The notes below the pieces were generated by a model. It did not search any database and was not told the origin of the DNA. It worked only from the letters and a program-made list of their open reading frames with translations. Position numbers and translations under genes: made by a program. A stretch of DNA of 64,000 nt from a virus: IMG/VR virus record IMGVR_UViG_3300050821_001343, positions 1 through 64,000 of that record. The stretch is one strand, 5' to 3'. The stretch's first letter is position 1, and each line of letters opens with the position of its first letter. Below, piece by piece: positions 51,187 through 59,267 of the stretch.

Positions 51187-51567
51187 ATGAAGAGACTGGC
51201 AGTATTTCTTATCGTATTGGTAACAATGTGTCTGCCCGATCTTGGCGGTCATCTTAACTGGTACGCTGAAAAACAGAATGCAGGATTCATGCCAGTATGG
51301 TGCTATGATACAGGCATGAAGATGTCGGTCGATGAAGATTCACGCCATGTGGAATTAACCAAATCGAGCAAGGTCCCATATCTGTCCGATATTTTCCCCA
51401 TGTATGTGTATTCATTTGAGGATAGCAAATTCGAATTAGATGGAGTAATGAGCATAGGCGATCTACTTCTATGGAGTGGCTACGTCGGTTTCTTTTTCTC
51501 CCTGTTCTATTTGTTGGTGCTTTTGTTGGATGATTTGGTGACAGTTCTTTGCAGGTTTAGACATTGA
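51187..51567 (+). CDS. Membrane protein with two hydrophobic helices
   Basis: 126 residues from ATG 51187 (GGAGAG before it). N-terminal helix (RLAVFLIVLVTMCLP) could be a signal anchor. A second helix is near the end (YVGFFFSLFYLLVLLLDDLV), and the loop between them would lie outside the cytoplasm. The stop codon directly touches tRNA-Gly. Confidence 0.65.
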   Translation: MKRLAVFLIVLVTMCLPDLGGHLNWYAEKQNAGFMPVWCYDTGMKMSVDEDSRHVELTKSSKVPYLSDIFPMYVYSFEDSKFELDGVMSIGDLLLWSGYVGFFFSLFYLLVLLLDDLVTVLCRFRH

Positions 51568-51644
51568 GCGGGATTGTTTTGTAATGGTAGCATATCGGTC
51601 TTCCAAACCGTAAGGTATAGGTTCAAATCCGGTATCCCGCTCCA
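51568..51644 (+). tRNA. tRNA-Gly (anticodon UCC)
   Basis: 77 bases, acceptor GCGGGAT/ATCCCGC, discriminator T, encoded CCA, anticodon TCC in loop CTTCCAA. Confidence 0.94.
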
Positions 51645-51645
51645 T

Positions 51646-51722
51646 CTACCAGTGGCGAAGGGGTTTAACGCGGTCGGCTGCAACCCGTCTATTCACAGGT
51701 TCGAATCCTGTCTGGTAGTCCA
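51646..51722 (+). tRNA. tRNA-Cys (anticodon GCA)
   Basis: 77 bases, acceptor CTACCAG/CTGGTAG, discriminator T (U73, the Cys identity base), encoded CCA, anticodon GCA. One base separates it from tRNA-Gly. Confidence 0.94.
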
Positions 51723-51735
51723 TTTGGAGGTACAC

Positions 51736-51924
51736 ATGACATACGTGGTGAAAGCACCGTCCAGCGCGGACGCAGGCAAGCAAATCCTCCTTAAGATCAC
51801 AGGCGTTGATTATTTCGAGGTAAACGCAGGAACACTTTTGTTCTACAAACGTTCTAGTAAGAATCCGGTTAAAGCATTCGGTCCGGGTGGATGGTTTTAC
51901 GTTCTTGAGAACGACAAGAAATAG
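51736..51924 (+). CDS. 62-residue hypothetical protein
   Basis: ATG 51736 with GGAGG 5 bases before. Beta-rich (TYVVKAPSSADAGKQILLK, then GVDYFEVNAGTLLFYKRS). Unknown. Confidence 0.6.
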   Translation: MTYVVKAPSSADAGKQILLKITGVDYFEVNAGTLLFYKRSSKNPVKAFGPGGWFYVLENDKK

Positions 51925-51931
51925 GAGATAC

Positions 51932-52360
51932 ATGAAGCACACAATTGAAAAACTACTTCTGACAGCAGCGTTGCTGTTCGGCTCACTCACTGTCCAAGCA
52001 CGGGCACAAGCACCAACGGTCACCCTGCCAAGCGCAACCGCTAGTCAGAGTAATCTGTCATGGACTAACTCCGCAAATTGTACGGCTGCTACCCCCTGTC
52101 TTATCAATCCGTATCGGATTGGTGGGCAATGTCCGGCGAATCTTGCAGGCACAACTGGCTGGACTCAACTACCCGCTACAGCGGCACAGGCAACTTCGGC
52201 AACGGACACAACCGTGGTAGCTGGTCAAACCTATAGCTACGTGGTTGAAGCAACATTTGTATCTGGCGGAAGTCCTAGTGGACCGTCGAATTGTGTAACT
52301 GTTTCAATCCCAAACGTACCGGGCGTCCCAACGGGCCTGAACGCGACCGTCACAAACTAG
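51932..52360 (+). CDS. Exported FnIII-like protein
   Basis: 142 residues from ATG 51932, GGAG before it. Sec signal peptide (KHTIEKLLLTAALLFGSLTV, then QARAQA cleavage site at about 26). The mature part is a fibronectin-III-like sandwich with a Cys pair (C47 and C53 region; NCTAATPCLI) and YSYVVEATFVSGGSPSGPS. The linker-like end PGVPTGLNATVTN resembles the start of another FnIII domain. A third exported protein in this phage. Confidence 0.8.
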   Translation: MKHTIEKLLLTAALLFGSLTVQARAQAPTVTLPSATASQSNLSWTNSANCTAATPCLINPYRIGGQCPANLAGTTGWTQLPATAAQATSATDTTVVAGQTYSYVVEATFVSGGSPSGPSNCVTVSIPNVPGVPTGLNATVTN

Positions 52361-52421
52361 TATGTAGGGAAATTTGGACCTTTGGCGGTTGGGTGAAGGT
52401 CTGCGAAAATAAGTAATCGAC

Positions 52422-52522
52422 ATGTGCCCACGCAAATCCTCTGTGCCGTATCCGGGTCAAGGAGTTAGTACATGAAGCGTGCCCTTCCCTCTAGTCGGGG
52501 AGAAGTTGACCTATCCGATTAG
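52422..52522 (+). other. Two overlapping mini reading frames
   Basis: The gap 52361-52545 holds a 17-codon frame (52422-52475) joined by ATGA to a 16-codon frame (52472-52522, AAGGAG 7 bases before its ATG). The second has a good ribosome site, so a short peptide (MKRALPSSRGEVDLSD) may be made. Otherwise nothing is seen in this gap. Confidence 0.25.
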
Positions 52523-52545
52523 CGGCTGGCGAGATGAAGGGATTT

Positions 52546-52622
52546 GCCACGGTAGCTCAGTTGGTTAGAGCGGCAGTTTTGTAAACTGCGGGTCGGGAGT
52601 TCGAATCTCTCCCGTGGCTCCA
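52546..52622 (+). tRNA. tRNA-Thr (anticodon UGU)
   Basis: 77 bases, acceptor GCCACGG/CCGTGGC, encoded CCA, anticodon stem GCAGT/ACTGC with TGT. A fully regular cloverleaf. Confidence 0.95.
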
Positions 52623-52692
52623 TATTCCTACACCTTAGATGCATTCACTATTAGGTGTTTGTATGACAACGGAATGCTAAATTGGAGGCAGT

Positions 52693-53028
52693 ATGGCGAA
52701 GCAGTTATTGTTTTCTCTTACTGCCAAGGATTTTGATTTTCAATACTTCACTGTGAGTGGTCACGGAGGGTCTGGAAAAGATACATCCAACACAGGTGCA
52801 CGGTGCATTCATCGTGCGTCCGGTGCGACCGGAGAAGGCCGAGAAGAACGTAGTCAACTCAAGAACAGACAAAGCGCATTCGGTAAGTGTGTAAAATCCA
52901 AAAAGTTTCAGGCATGGCACAAATTAGAAACTATGCGTCGTCTAGGGCTACTCAAAGACATTGAGAGTCGAGTTGATGAGCAAATGAAAGACAAGAACTT
53001 AAAGATTGAATACATCACAGGAGATTAA
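52693..53028 (+). CDS. Release-factor-like protein with GGS instead of GGQ
   Basis: 111 residues. SGHGGSGKDTSNTGARCIH then RASGATGEGREERSQLKNRQ aligns with domain 3 of class I release factors and ArfB-type rescue factors (GGQ loop, N-T-d-S/T-v-R-i-x-H, and R-S-Q-x-x-N). The codon-recognition domains are absent. The universally needed Gln of GGQ is Ser here. It may be an inactive or altered hydrolase, a ribosome-binding decoy, or use another residue. Position among tRNA genes supports a translation role. Its last 10 bases overlap tRNA-Trp. Confidence 0.85.
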   Translation: MAKQLLFSLTAKDFDFQYFTVSGHGGSGKDTSNTGARCIHRASGATGEGREERSQLKNRQSAFGKCVKSKKFQAWHKLETMRRLGLLKDIESRVDEQMKDKNLKIEYITGD

Positions 53029-53092
53029 GCTAGAGGGAAACTGACCGGCTCCAACCCGGTACTCAGAGGTTCAAATCCTCTATCTCCTGCCA
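53019..53092 (+). tRNA. tRNA-Trp (anticodon CCA)
   Basis: 74 bases, acceptor AGGAGAT/ATCTCCT, discriminator G, encoded CCA, anticodon stem ACCGG/CCGGT with CCA. The acceptor 5' strand also encodes the last codons and stop of the release-factor-like gene. Confidence 0.93.
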
Positions 53093-53106
53093 ATTTTAGA
53101 GGCACC

Positions 53107-53553
53107 ATGCAACTAAGCGATCAAGGGGCAGCATTTATTGCTAGCTTTGAAGGTATCAAGCTTGTACCGTATAACGATTCAAATGGATGGGCAACAGTCG
53201 GCATTGGACATTTGATCCGTAAAGGTCCGGTACTACCAACTGACCTACCGATCACACTGGCGCAAGCCTATGACTTATTCCGGCAGGATGCAAAAATTGA
53301 AATCTCTATCATTGGCATCTACGTTAAGGTTCCAATCAATCAGAATCAATTTGATGCCCTCTGCTCTCTTTCCTACAACATCGGTGTCGGCAACTTTATG
53401 CGATCACCGATCCCATCCCTCATCAACAGCGGCCAGTTAGATCAAGTCCCCGCTGCGTTTCTCATCCACAACAAGGATGCTAAAGGCAACATCCTACGCG
53501 GCTTGACTCGTAGACGTGAGGCCGAAGTTGCAGTATTCAACAAACTAAGCTAA
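53107..53553 (+). CDS. Endolysin, GH24 lysozyme
   Basis: 148 residues. The E-x8-D-x5-T triad of T4/P21-type lysozymes is present: FEGIKLVPYNDSNGWATVG with E15, D24 and T30. SLSYNIGVGNF and the RRREAE end also fit. No signal peptide or SAR anchor, so it needs a holin. GAGG before ATG; a terminator follows. Confidence 0.93.
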   Translation: MQLSDQGAAFIASFEGIKLVPYNDSNGWATVGIGHLIRKGPVLPTDLPITLAQAYDLFRQDAKIEISIIGIYVKVPINQNQFDALCSLSYNIGVGNFMRSPIPSLINSGQLDQVPAAFLIHNKDAKGNILRGLTRRREAEVAVFNKLS

Positions 53554-53581
53554 CCCACTGCTAGAAGATATAGCGGTCACT

Positions 53582-53609
53582 CCGGGTGCCTAAAAAGCAC
53601 CCGGCTTTT
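53582..53609 (+). terminator. Intrinsic terminator after endolysin
   Basis: CCGGGTGC and GCACCCGG pair over 8 bp with a 7-base loop, followed by CTTTTC. Confidence 0.9.
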
Positions 53610-53653
53610 CGTGTCTTTGTGGCACGTTGTATCAATTACCATCGGAGAAAGAA

Positions 53654-55315
53654 ATGCCAAGGGCCATAGACCCCAAGTTACTTCAGTTCGGATCGTTATC
53701 CGAAACCATCATAAATTCTAAATACGCACAATTTCCAACACAACAAGATAAACAAACATGGCCCGAAATTGCACGCAGAGTTGCTAGCAGCGTTTTAAGT
53801 GCAGTTCCAGCGTCACAGTCTTTGATAGATGAGTTAACATACCGCATATCAATTCGTCAAATCATTCCCGGAGGACGTTACCTGTACGCGGCAGGACGGG
53901 ATTACCACCAAGTCCAGAACTGCCTGCTGATGAGAGCGGAGGATAGTCGAGAGGGTTGGTCCGAAATCATGCATAACGCGTCCATGGCCCTTATGAGCGG
54001 TGCAGGCATCGGAATCGAGTATTCGCCTGTCCGAGAGGCCGGGGCGCTTATAAAGCGAACTGGAGGTCAAGCAACAGGTCCTACAGCCCTCATGCAGATG
54101 GTCAATGAGGCAGGACGGCATATTATGCAGGGAGGCAGTCGCCGGTCGGCTATCTGGGCCGGTCTAGGATGGGATCACCCAGACATCTTCACCTTCATTG
54201 ACATTAAGAACTGGTCACCTGAAGTACGAGCACTCAAAGCCAAGGACTTCAATTTTCCCGCTCCTATGGACGGAACAAACGTCTCGGTAAGACTTGATGG
54301 AGAGTTCTTCAAGGCGTATAATGACCTTGAGCACCATAAACACGACCATGCTCACTCGGTCTACTGGAAAACTATTCACCAGATGCTCAAGACCGGGGAA
54401 CCGGGATTCAGTATTGACACAGGAGAAAACGAGGGAGAAACACTACGTAATGCTTGTACTGAAGTGTCTAGCTCTGATGATTCTGATATATGCAATCTTC
54501 TCAGTATTAACATGGCTAGGATAAATACACTGGAGGATATGCAAGCCTGTGTGGAAGTGTCCACGGCTTTGCTAGTTGCCGGTACGGTTTACTCGCACGT
54601 TCCATACGACAAGGTTGCAGAGATTAGGACCCGTAATCGCCGCTTAGGTCTGGGTTTGATGGGACTCCACGAATGGTTGATTAAGCATGGTAAACAATAC
54701 GGGCCGGACGATGATCTGAAGAAGTATCTGGAGATTTATGAGCAAAGCACCCTACACGCCCATGGATGGGAACGAAAGTGGGGACTCTCTCTTTCTGCAA
54801 AGACTCGTGCAATTGCACCAACAGGAACTATTGGAATTGTGGCAGAGACAACTACAGGATGCGAGCCAATCTTCTGTGTGGCGTTCAAGCGGAGATATTT
54901 GCAGGGGAAGGTCTGGAACTATCAATACGTTATCGAATCCATCGCACAACGACTTATAGAACAGGATGGAATTGCACCAGATCAAGTTGAGGATGCCTAT
55001 TCGATCACGCCAGAACGCCGGGTAGAATTCCAGACGTGGCTTCAGCAATACGTTGACCATGGGATTAGCAGCACGATCAACCTACCGGCATGGGGAAGTC
55101 CGACGAACAATGAAGACACAGTTACAGACTTCGGCAATATGCTTATGAAGAATTTGCCGAAACTTAGAGGGATCACGTGCTACCCAGATGGAGCACGAAG
55201 CGGTCAGCCTCTAACGGCGGTCAGTTACAAGACAGCCATGAAGCACAAGGGACAGATATTTATTGAGTCTCAGGATGTGTGCGATTGGACAAAAGGCGGT
55301 ACGTGCGGAAACTAA
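53654..55315 (+). CDS. nrdJ: Adenosylcobalamin-dependent (class II) ribonucleotide reductase
   Basis: 553 residues from ATG 53654 (GGAG before it). Catalytic barrel motifs: QNCLLMRAE (first cysteine), GAGIGIEYSPVR, GGSRRSA, NACTE (active-site Cys region) and APTGTIGIVAETTTGCEP. The C-terminal tail ends CDWTKGGTCGN with the redox Cys pair. Shorter than host class II enzymes, as phage forms usually are. It makes dNTPs for phage DNA. Requires host-supplied cobalamin. Confidence 0.92.
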   Translation: MPRAIDPKLLQFGSLSETIINSKYAQFPTQQDKQTWPEIARRVASSVLSAVPASQSLIDELTYRISIRQIIPGGRYLYAAGRDYHQVQNCLLMRAEDSREGWSEIMHNASMALMSGAGIGIEYSPVREAGALIKRTGGQATGPTALMQMVNEAGRHIMQGGSRRSAIWAGLGWDHPDIFTFIDIKNWSPEVRALKAKDFNFPAPMDGTNVSVRLDGEFFKAYNDLEHHKHDHAHSVYWKTIHQMLKTGEPGFSIDTGENEGETLRNACTEVSSSDDSDICNLLSINMARINTLEDMQACVEVSTALLVAGTVYSHVPYDKVAEIRTRNRRLGLGLMGLHEWLIKHGKQYGPDDDLKKYLEIYEQSTLHAHGWERKWGLSLSAKTRAIAPTGTIGIVAETTTGCEPIFCVAFKRRYLQGKVWNYQYVIESIAQRLIEQDGIAPDQVEDAYSITPERRVEFQTWLQQYVDHGISSTINLPAWGSPTNNEDTVTDFGNMLMKNLPKLRGITCYPDGARSGQPLTAVSYKTAMKHKGQIFIESQDVCDWTKGGTCGN

Positions 55316-55321
55316 ATAGAA

Positions 55322-55349
55322 AGGCCCCGAATTAACGGGGCCTCTTTTC
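55322..55349. terminator. Bidirectional terminator
   Basis: AGGCCCCG (55322-55329) pairs with CGGGGCCT (55336-55343), loop of 6, with CTTTTC to the right and a shorter A/T tract to the left. It lies between convergent operons and over the stop codon of the minus-strand gene. Confidence 0.9.
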
Positions 55350-55526
55350 GAATGTCACAGCTTTGATTCGTTGTACTGCACGATTGGTCAGTTCACTGAA
55401 TAGTTTGACCATATCTATTGCCTCAAGATTGTATTTCTGTTCAATTTCCTCCACTGACCTGAGAAGATCAACCTTGGCTTGAAGCGCGTTATGCTCATGC
55501 TTGTACTTTTTTAACGACTGGGCCAT
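55332..55526 (-). CDS. Small coiled-coil protein
   Basis: 64 residues, wholly helical and charged (KKYKHEHNALQAKVDLLRSV, then EIEQKYNLEAIDMVKLFSEL). AAGGAG before ATG 55526. Follows the AAA ATPase and could be its partner. Confidence 0.7.
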   Translation of the reverse strand: MAQSLKKYKHEHNALQAKVDLLRSVEEIEQKYNLEAIDMVKLFSELTNRAVQRIKAVTFEKRPR

Positions 55527-55534
55527 GGTTCTCC

Positions 55535-56662
55535 TTAGTCATCGTACGCTAGGCTCTCGTACTTGGTGAAGTTGTTGACTTGCGCATAGACCTTACGGGT
55601 GAGAATCAAGCGATGCTCTGGCGTCCGATACTCGTAGACTCCCTTCAGACCGTTGAACGATACCAAGTTCTTCGGTTCGAAGTAAACTTCGTCGTATTCC
55701 TCGATAGGTTCTGCCGCCTTCTTGCCCTTGCCCACCTTGGGATGCACACGGTGGATGTACTCGATTCCGAACTGCCGGAACGGGTTAACTCGAACTTCAT
55801 TCTTTTCGTGATCCAGACGGACAAGTTCCTTTCCATTGAGAAGTTCAAACTGGGCCGTGTAAGTCTCGCTCCATTGCTGCGACATCTTGACATTAAGCAT
55901 TTCCATCGCCTTGACTGGAGTCTCATCGTAGCGATTGCACTCTTCTACGATGGCTTGTAGAATGTCGAAGCTAATTGGGTTGACCATGGAAGCGATTACG
56001 CCAAGGTTGCTTAAGTTCGCCTTGTTCTTGAGATTCTCCTTGCCATACTCCAAGATGAAGTCTCGGCTCAAACCGATGAACTCAAGCGAGTAGTACAAGC
56101 GTCCCGGACGATTCTGAAGATGATCGTTGATCCCGAGATAGTTGTTAGTGGTCAAGACTAGCAGCTTCGTGGTTGTGAAGAATCCATCGAACAGTGTCAA
56201 AAGACCTTGTTGATCGTCTTTGGTATACACCTTCTCGAACTCATCGAACAGAATAATGCAGGGCTGCGTGATGGACTGGAGAAACGTATTAAATGCGTCT
56301 CCGGTGTAACTGTTGTTGACAATCAGAGTCGGATAGCCGCGAGTGAGCCCTTCGATGGATAGCTTCTTTGCCAGTAAGGTCTTTCCGCTTCCCTTCTCGC
56401 CGCTCAGAAGCACGCCCGTGCTCTTGTGCTTACGATCCTCGAACGTGTTCAAGATGCGATCAGCCTTGTCGATCACGTCGCCGTAAAGACGGCTCGGCAA
56501 TTCGAAGTCGGGAGCGATTCTCAAGAAGAACCCAATTCCCGGTGCCGCATCGACGAGATATGTGCCAACGGGAAGCTTGGAAAAACGCTGTCCCGGATTG
56601 TCTGCGCCAAGCATGAAAATGTCCTCACGCCTGAAAAATGTTGGTGCCTGTGGTTGACTCAT
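55535..56662 (-). CDS. AAA-family ATPase
   Basis: 375 residues. Walker A GEKGSGKT (about 88-95), Walker B CIILFDEFEK, sensor LTTNN and arginine-finger region NRPGRL. The N-terminal part and the C-terminal 120 residues (VSFNGLKGVYEYRTPEHRL) are not in a known family. The C-terminal half suggests a substrate adaptor. A phage AAA of this type could remodel DNA-protein or virion complexes. GC-richer in codon use than its neighbours. Confidence 0.9.
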   Translation of the reverse strand: MSQPQAPTFFRREDIFMLGADNPGQRFSKLPVGTYLVDAAPGIGFFLRIAPDFELPSRLYGDVIDKADRILNTFEDRKHKSTGVLLSGEKGSGKTLLAKKLSIEGLTRGYPTLIVNNSYTGDAFNTFLQSITQPCIILFDEFEKVYTKDDQQGLLTLFDGFFTTTKLLVLTTNNYLGINDHLQNRPGRLYYSLEFIGLSRDFILEYGKENLKNKANLSNLGVIASMVNPISFDILQAIVEECNRYDETPVKAMEMLNVKMSQQWSETYTAQFELLNGKELVRLDHEKNEVRVNPFRQFGIEYIHRVHPKVGKGKKAAEPIEEYDEVYFEPKNLVSFNGLKGVYEYRTPEHRLILTRKVYAQVNNFTKYESLAYDD

Positions 56663-56684
56663 TTCAATTCCTTTCGTTGATCGG

Positions 56685-56915
56685 TTAGATGTGCTTTACT
56701 GTTAATCCAAGCGCGCGTAGTGCGGCCTCTTGTATGGTCAGTTCCCCTTTAGGATTAATCCAACAAATGGATCGGTCCTTCTGTGATGCCAATGGTGATC
56801 CTACAATTGATCCGGTAAGAATCCCGTTGCAATCGCATTGTCCGACCCTCAGCTTCAAGGACAACTCTGGTTCATGCTCCTTTGGAGTTGGTGCTCCTAC
56901 TGTGATCTTCATCAT
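56685..56915 (-). CDS. Small hypothetical protein
   Basis: 76 residues, GGAGGG before two adjacent ATGs (56915 and 56912), with ATGA overlap to the NAMPT-like gene. The C-terminal half resembles a small beta-helix. Unknown. Confidence 0.65.
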   Translation of the reverse strand: MMKITVGAPTPKEHEPELSLKLRVGQCDCNGILTGSIVGSPLASQKDRSICWINPKGELTIQEAALRALGLTVKHI

Positions 56916-58411
56916 CCCTCCAGCAATCTCTTACGAATTTCCGTTACGTTTTCGTAGCGGTGCATTTCCCCGTTCTTGAATACAGGCTTGTACAGACCTT
57001 CTTTTTCTTGCTCCTCGGTCTGATTTTCATATAGTACAAAGTTACCGTGCTCCTTCTCAACTCGCAGTAACCCACGGGCCGAATTCTTCATTCCGGTATC
57101 GGTCTTAGGCTGCTTGAATAGGGGCAACTTCTTTCCGTTTACCTGTCCCCATGTTGCCTTGATTGCTGTCCCAAGGCTGTCACGGGTCACGTAGTTGTAT
57201 GTGTAGCTCCCTATTCCGAACACGATGTTAGATGACGCGAATCCTTTAGCCTTCAGGCCCTCTAGGATTGCTTCTGCACGTGCCAGCGAGATACTATCGC
57301 CGTAGATCAGACCTACGTGGGGGTCAAGTTCTTTATAGCCCTTCTCGTTGATTGTCCCGCCAAACTCGTCCCAGAGACATTCGACTGCGCCTTTGAATTC
57401 TGGTAATTGCCAGTCATATCCATACTGGTCATCACCCACGATGATCTTTACAGGATCACCACTGTCCGGCCTGAAGACAACCTTACCATCCCGGCTCACA
57501 ATTTCATTGTGCAACTCGTGCGTGAATTCAGTCAGCACCTTCCAAAAGTCCCACGTATCAGATACGATGCTAACGATTCCTTCTGGATAGACTTTGTTAA
57601 TCAACCTACGGAAAGTATTAATCTCCGTTTCTTCCCCACCCATGCACATCACTGAGTGTTCTGTTGCCGGTACACTGCCGCCAAGGAACGTGTCTGCTCC
57701 AAAGTAGTAGTCTTCCAGCAAATCCAGTGCGACAATCGTGTCGGTTCCTGTGAAACTCAACAGGTGCGCAGCCCCGGACGTTGCCGCGTCTTCAATCCCG
57801 CTCATACCACGGAAGGAGAAATCATGTCCCTGCCATGGTACGAATGCTTTGGGAGCACCAGTCTTATCCGCATAGTAGTCGAACATGCGCCGGTACTCAT
57901 ACGCCGTGGTTGCGGACGTAATCATTTTCCAGATTTCAGCAGACAACTGCGTTTCAATATAGTTTGTCAGCCAGCCGAAATCCTGATGTGTGTTTTGGAT
58001 CGTAAAGACCGGAACACGAATGTCTACTCTGGACCCTTCAGGTAGAGCCTTGATAAGCAATGGAAGGTAACCAAGGTCGTGCAGCTTTTCAATATGCTCC
58101 GTTGAAACCTTGTCACGACCAAGAGCAAGGTCCATACGCCGCTTGTACCGGGCAACAACCTTCTCCTTTGGTTCGTTGAAGAAGTTTGCTTCCCACGTGT
58201 CAATCAGCATGTTCTGGCAGAAGTATTGCAGGCCAAAGAACACCACTTTGTTGTCGAACCCACGGACCTCACCATCAATGCCGTTCCAATGCTGGAATAG
58301 CTTACCTGACCGGCAGGTAAAGTTCGAATATACCTTTTCGGTCTTGACCGGGTACTGTGCGTAGTGCCCGGTCTTGTAGAAGTCAGTTGCGTGTAGTGGG
58401 AAAATCTTCAT
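56912..58411 (-). CDS. nadV: Nicotinamide phosphoribosyltransferase-like enzyme (NadV/NAMPT or Namat)
   Basis: 499 residues of the NAMPT family: DFYKTGHYAQYP and YSNFTCRSG at the start, SGIEDAATSGAAHLLSFTGTDT, VVFRPDSGDPVKI, GLIYGDSIS and SSNIVFGIGSYTYNYVTRDS near the end. NAMPT joins nicotinamide and PRPP to form NMN. The phage enzyme Namat of NARP1 belongs to the same family but uses ADP-ribose pyrophosphate and forms NAD directly. The gene overlaps the Prs-like gene by ATGA, so both act together. Which substrate is used cannot be read from sequence. Confidence 0.92.
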   Translation of the reverse strand: MKIFPLHATDFYKTGHYAQYPVKTEKVYSNFTCRSGKLFQHWNGIDGEVRGFDNKVVFFGLQYFCQNMLIDTWEANFFNEPKEKVVARYKRRMDLALGRDKVSTEHIEKLHDLGYLPLLIKALPEGSRVDIRVPVFTIQNTHQDFGWLTNYIETQLSAEIWKMITSATTAYEYRRMFDYYADKTGAPKAFVPWQGHDFSFRGMSGIEDAATSGAAHLLSFTGTDTIVALDLLEDYYFGADTFLGGSVPATEHSVMCMGGEETEINTFRRLINKVYPEGIVSIVSDTWDFWKVLTEFTHELHNEIVSRDGKVVFRPDSGDPVKIIVGDDQYGYDWQLPEFKGAVECLWDEFGGTINEKGYKELDPHVGLIYGDSISLARAEAILEGLKAKGFASSNIVFGIGSYTYNYVTRDSLGTAIKATWGQVNGKKLPLFKQPKTDTGMKNSARGLLRVEKEHGNFVLYENQTEEQEKEGLYKPVFKNGEMHRYENVTEIRKRLLEG

Positions 58412-59223
58412 ATAATCTCCAATAGAGGGTTAGTTTCGTCCACATTGGGGAACGGAAAGGCTGTGAATACCTTGTTGAAGCAGCCTAGCGGTTCCAGTCC
58501 TTTCGAAAAGATACCATGTGTCACATAAAGATACACATAGGCATCCGTGAGGGGCCGAAGCTTCTTTTCTAGTTCTATGAACGTTCGGCCCCCATCGCAA
58601 ATGTCATCCACTATTAGGAAAGATTTATTCCCAATGTGGTCAGAGTAAACAACCGTATCGGTAATAGCCCCGGTGCTCACGTCTCGAATTTTGTCGGCAC
58701 GGACCATTGGAAGTCCGGTCTTCTGTGATACTTTTAGAACCTTTTTGATTGCTCCTGCATCCGGGGCAACTAACACAACATCTCCGCTAACTCCGACAAG
58801 ACGTTCATTTAAAATATCCTGTACCTCAACATTCTTCACTCGATCAATCAGAGCGAGAGCTACATCACTATGAACATCACAGATTCGGACTACATCGAAT
58901 TTTAGCGAATTGATGAATTGTGCGATGACTGCAAGAGAAAGAGATTCTCCCGGCGCACACACTCTATCCTGTCGTGCGTAGGGTAGATATGGAATGTACA
59001 ATTCGATTTTAATTGACGCACCATATTGACGCCGTAGGGCATCTGTTATCATTGCAAGTTCCATGATCTTGTCCGATGACGTAAGAGCACTAGTAATCGT
59101 AAATGGACGAGTTAAGTCTCCATTGAAGTAAAGAGATGACTCAAGCTTCACGCTTACTTCTCCCCCGGAGAATGTGAAACTCTTGAATGGAATTAATTGT
59201 CCTGAATGCAGAATCGTTGTCAT
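58408..59223 (-). CDS. PRPP synthetase-like enzyme (Prs or Adps), leaderless
   Basis: 271 residues from ATG 59223, exactly 7 bases after the -10 of its promoter. PYLPYARQDR (about 87-96) is the ATP-binding/catalytic stretch of PRPP synthetases, CDVHSDVALALI replaces the usual DLH block, and FLIVDDICDGGRTF is the PRPP-type ribose-phosphate loop. In phages, genes of this look beside a N AMPT-like gene may make PRPP, or (Adps) ADP-ribose pyrophosphate for NAD repair. First gene of the pair. Confidence 0.9.
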   Translation of the reverse strand: MTTILHSGQLIPFKSFTFSGGEVSVKLESSLYFNGDLTRPFTITSALTSSDKIMELAMITDALRRQYGASIKIELYIPYLPYARQDRVCAPGESLSLAVIAQFINSLKFDVVRICDVHSDVALALIDRVKNVEVQDILNERLVGVSGDVVLVAPDAGAIKKVLKVSQKTGLPMVRADKIRDVSTGAITDTVVYSDHIGNKSFLIVDDICDGGRTFIELEKKLRPLTDAYVYLYVTHGIFSKGLEPLGCFNKVFTAFPFPNVDETNPLLEII

Positions 59224-59230
59224 ATTTACC

Positions 59231-59259
59231 ACTCTACCACGGTTGTGTCCTTTTGTCAA
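59231..59259 (-). promoter_or_regulatory. Leaderless promoter of the NAD gene pair
   Basis: TTGACA (59254-59259), 17-base spacer ending TGG, TAGAGT (59231-59236), then 7 bases to ATG 59223. Confidence 0.85.
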
Positions 59260-59267
59260 GGACTATT

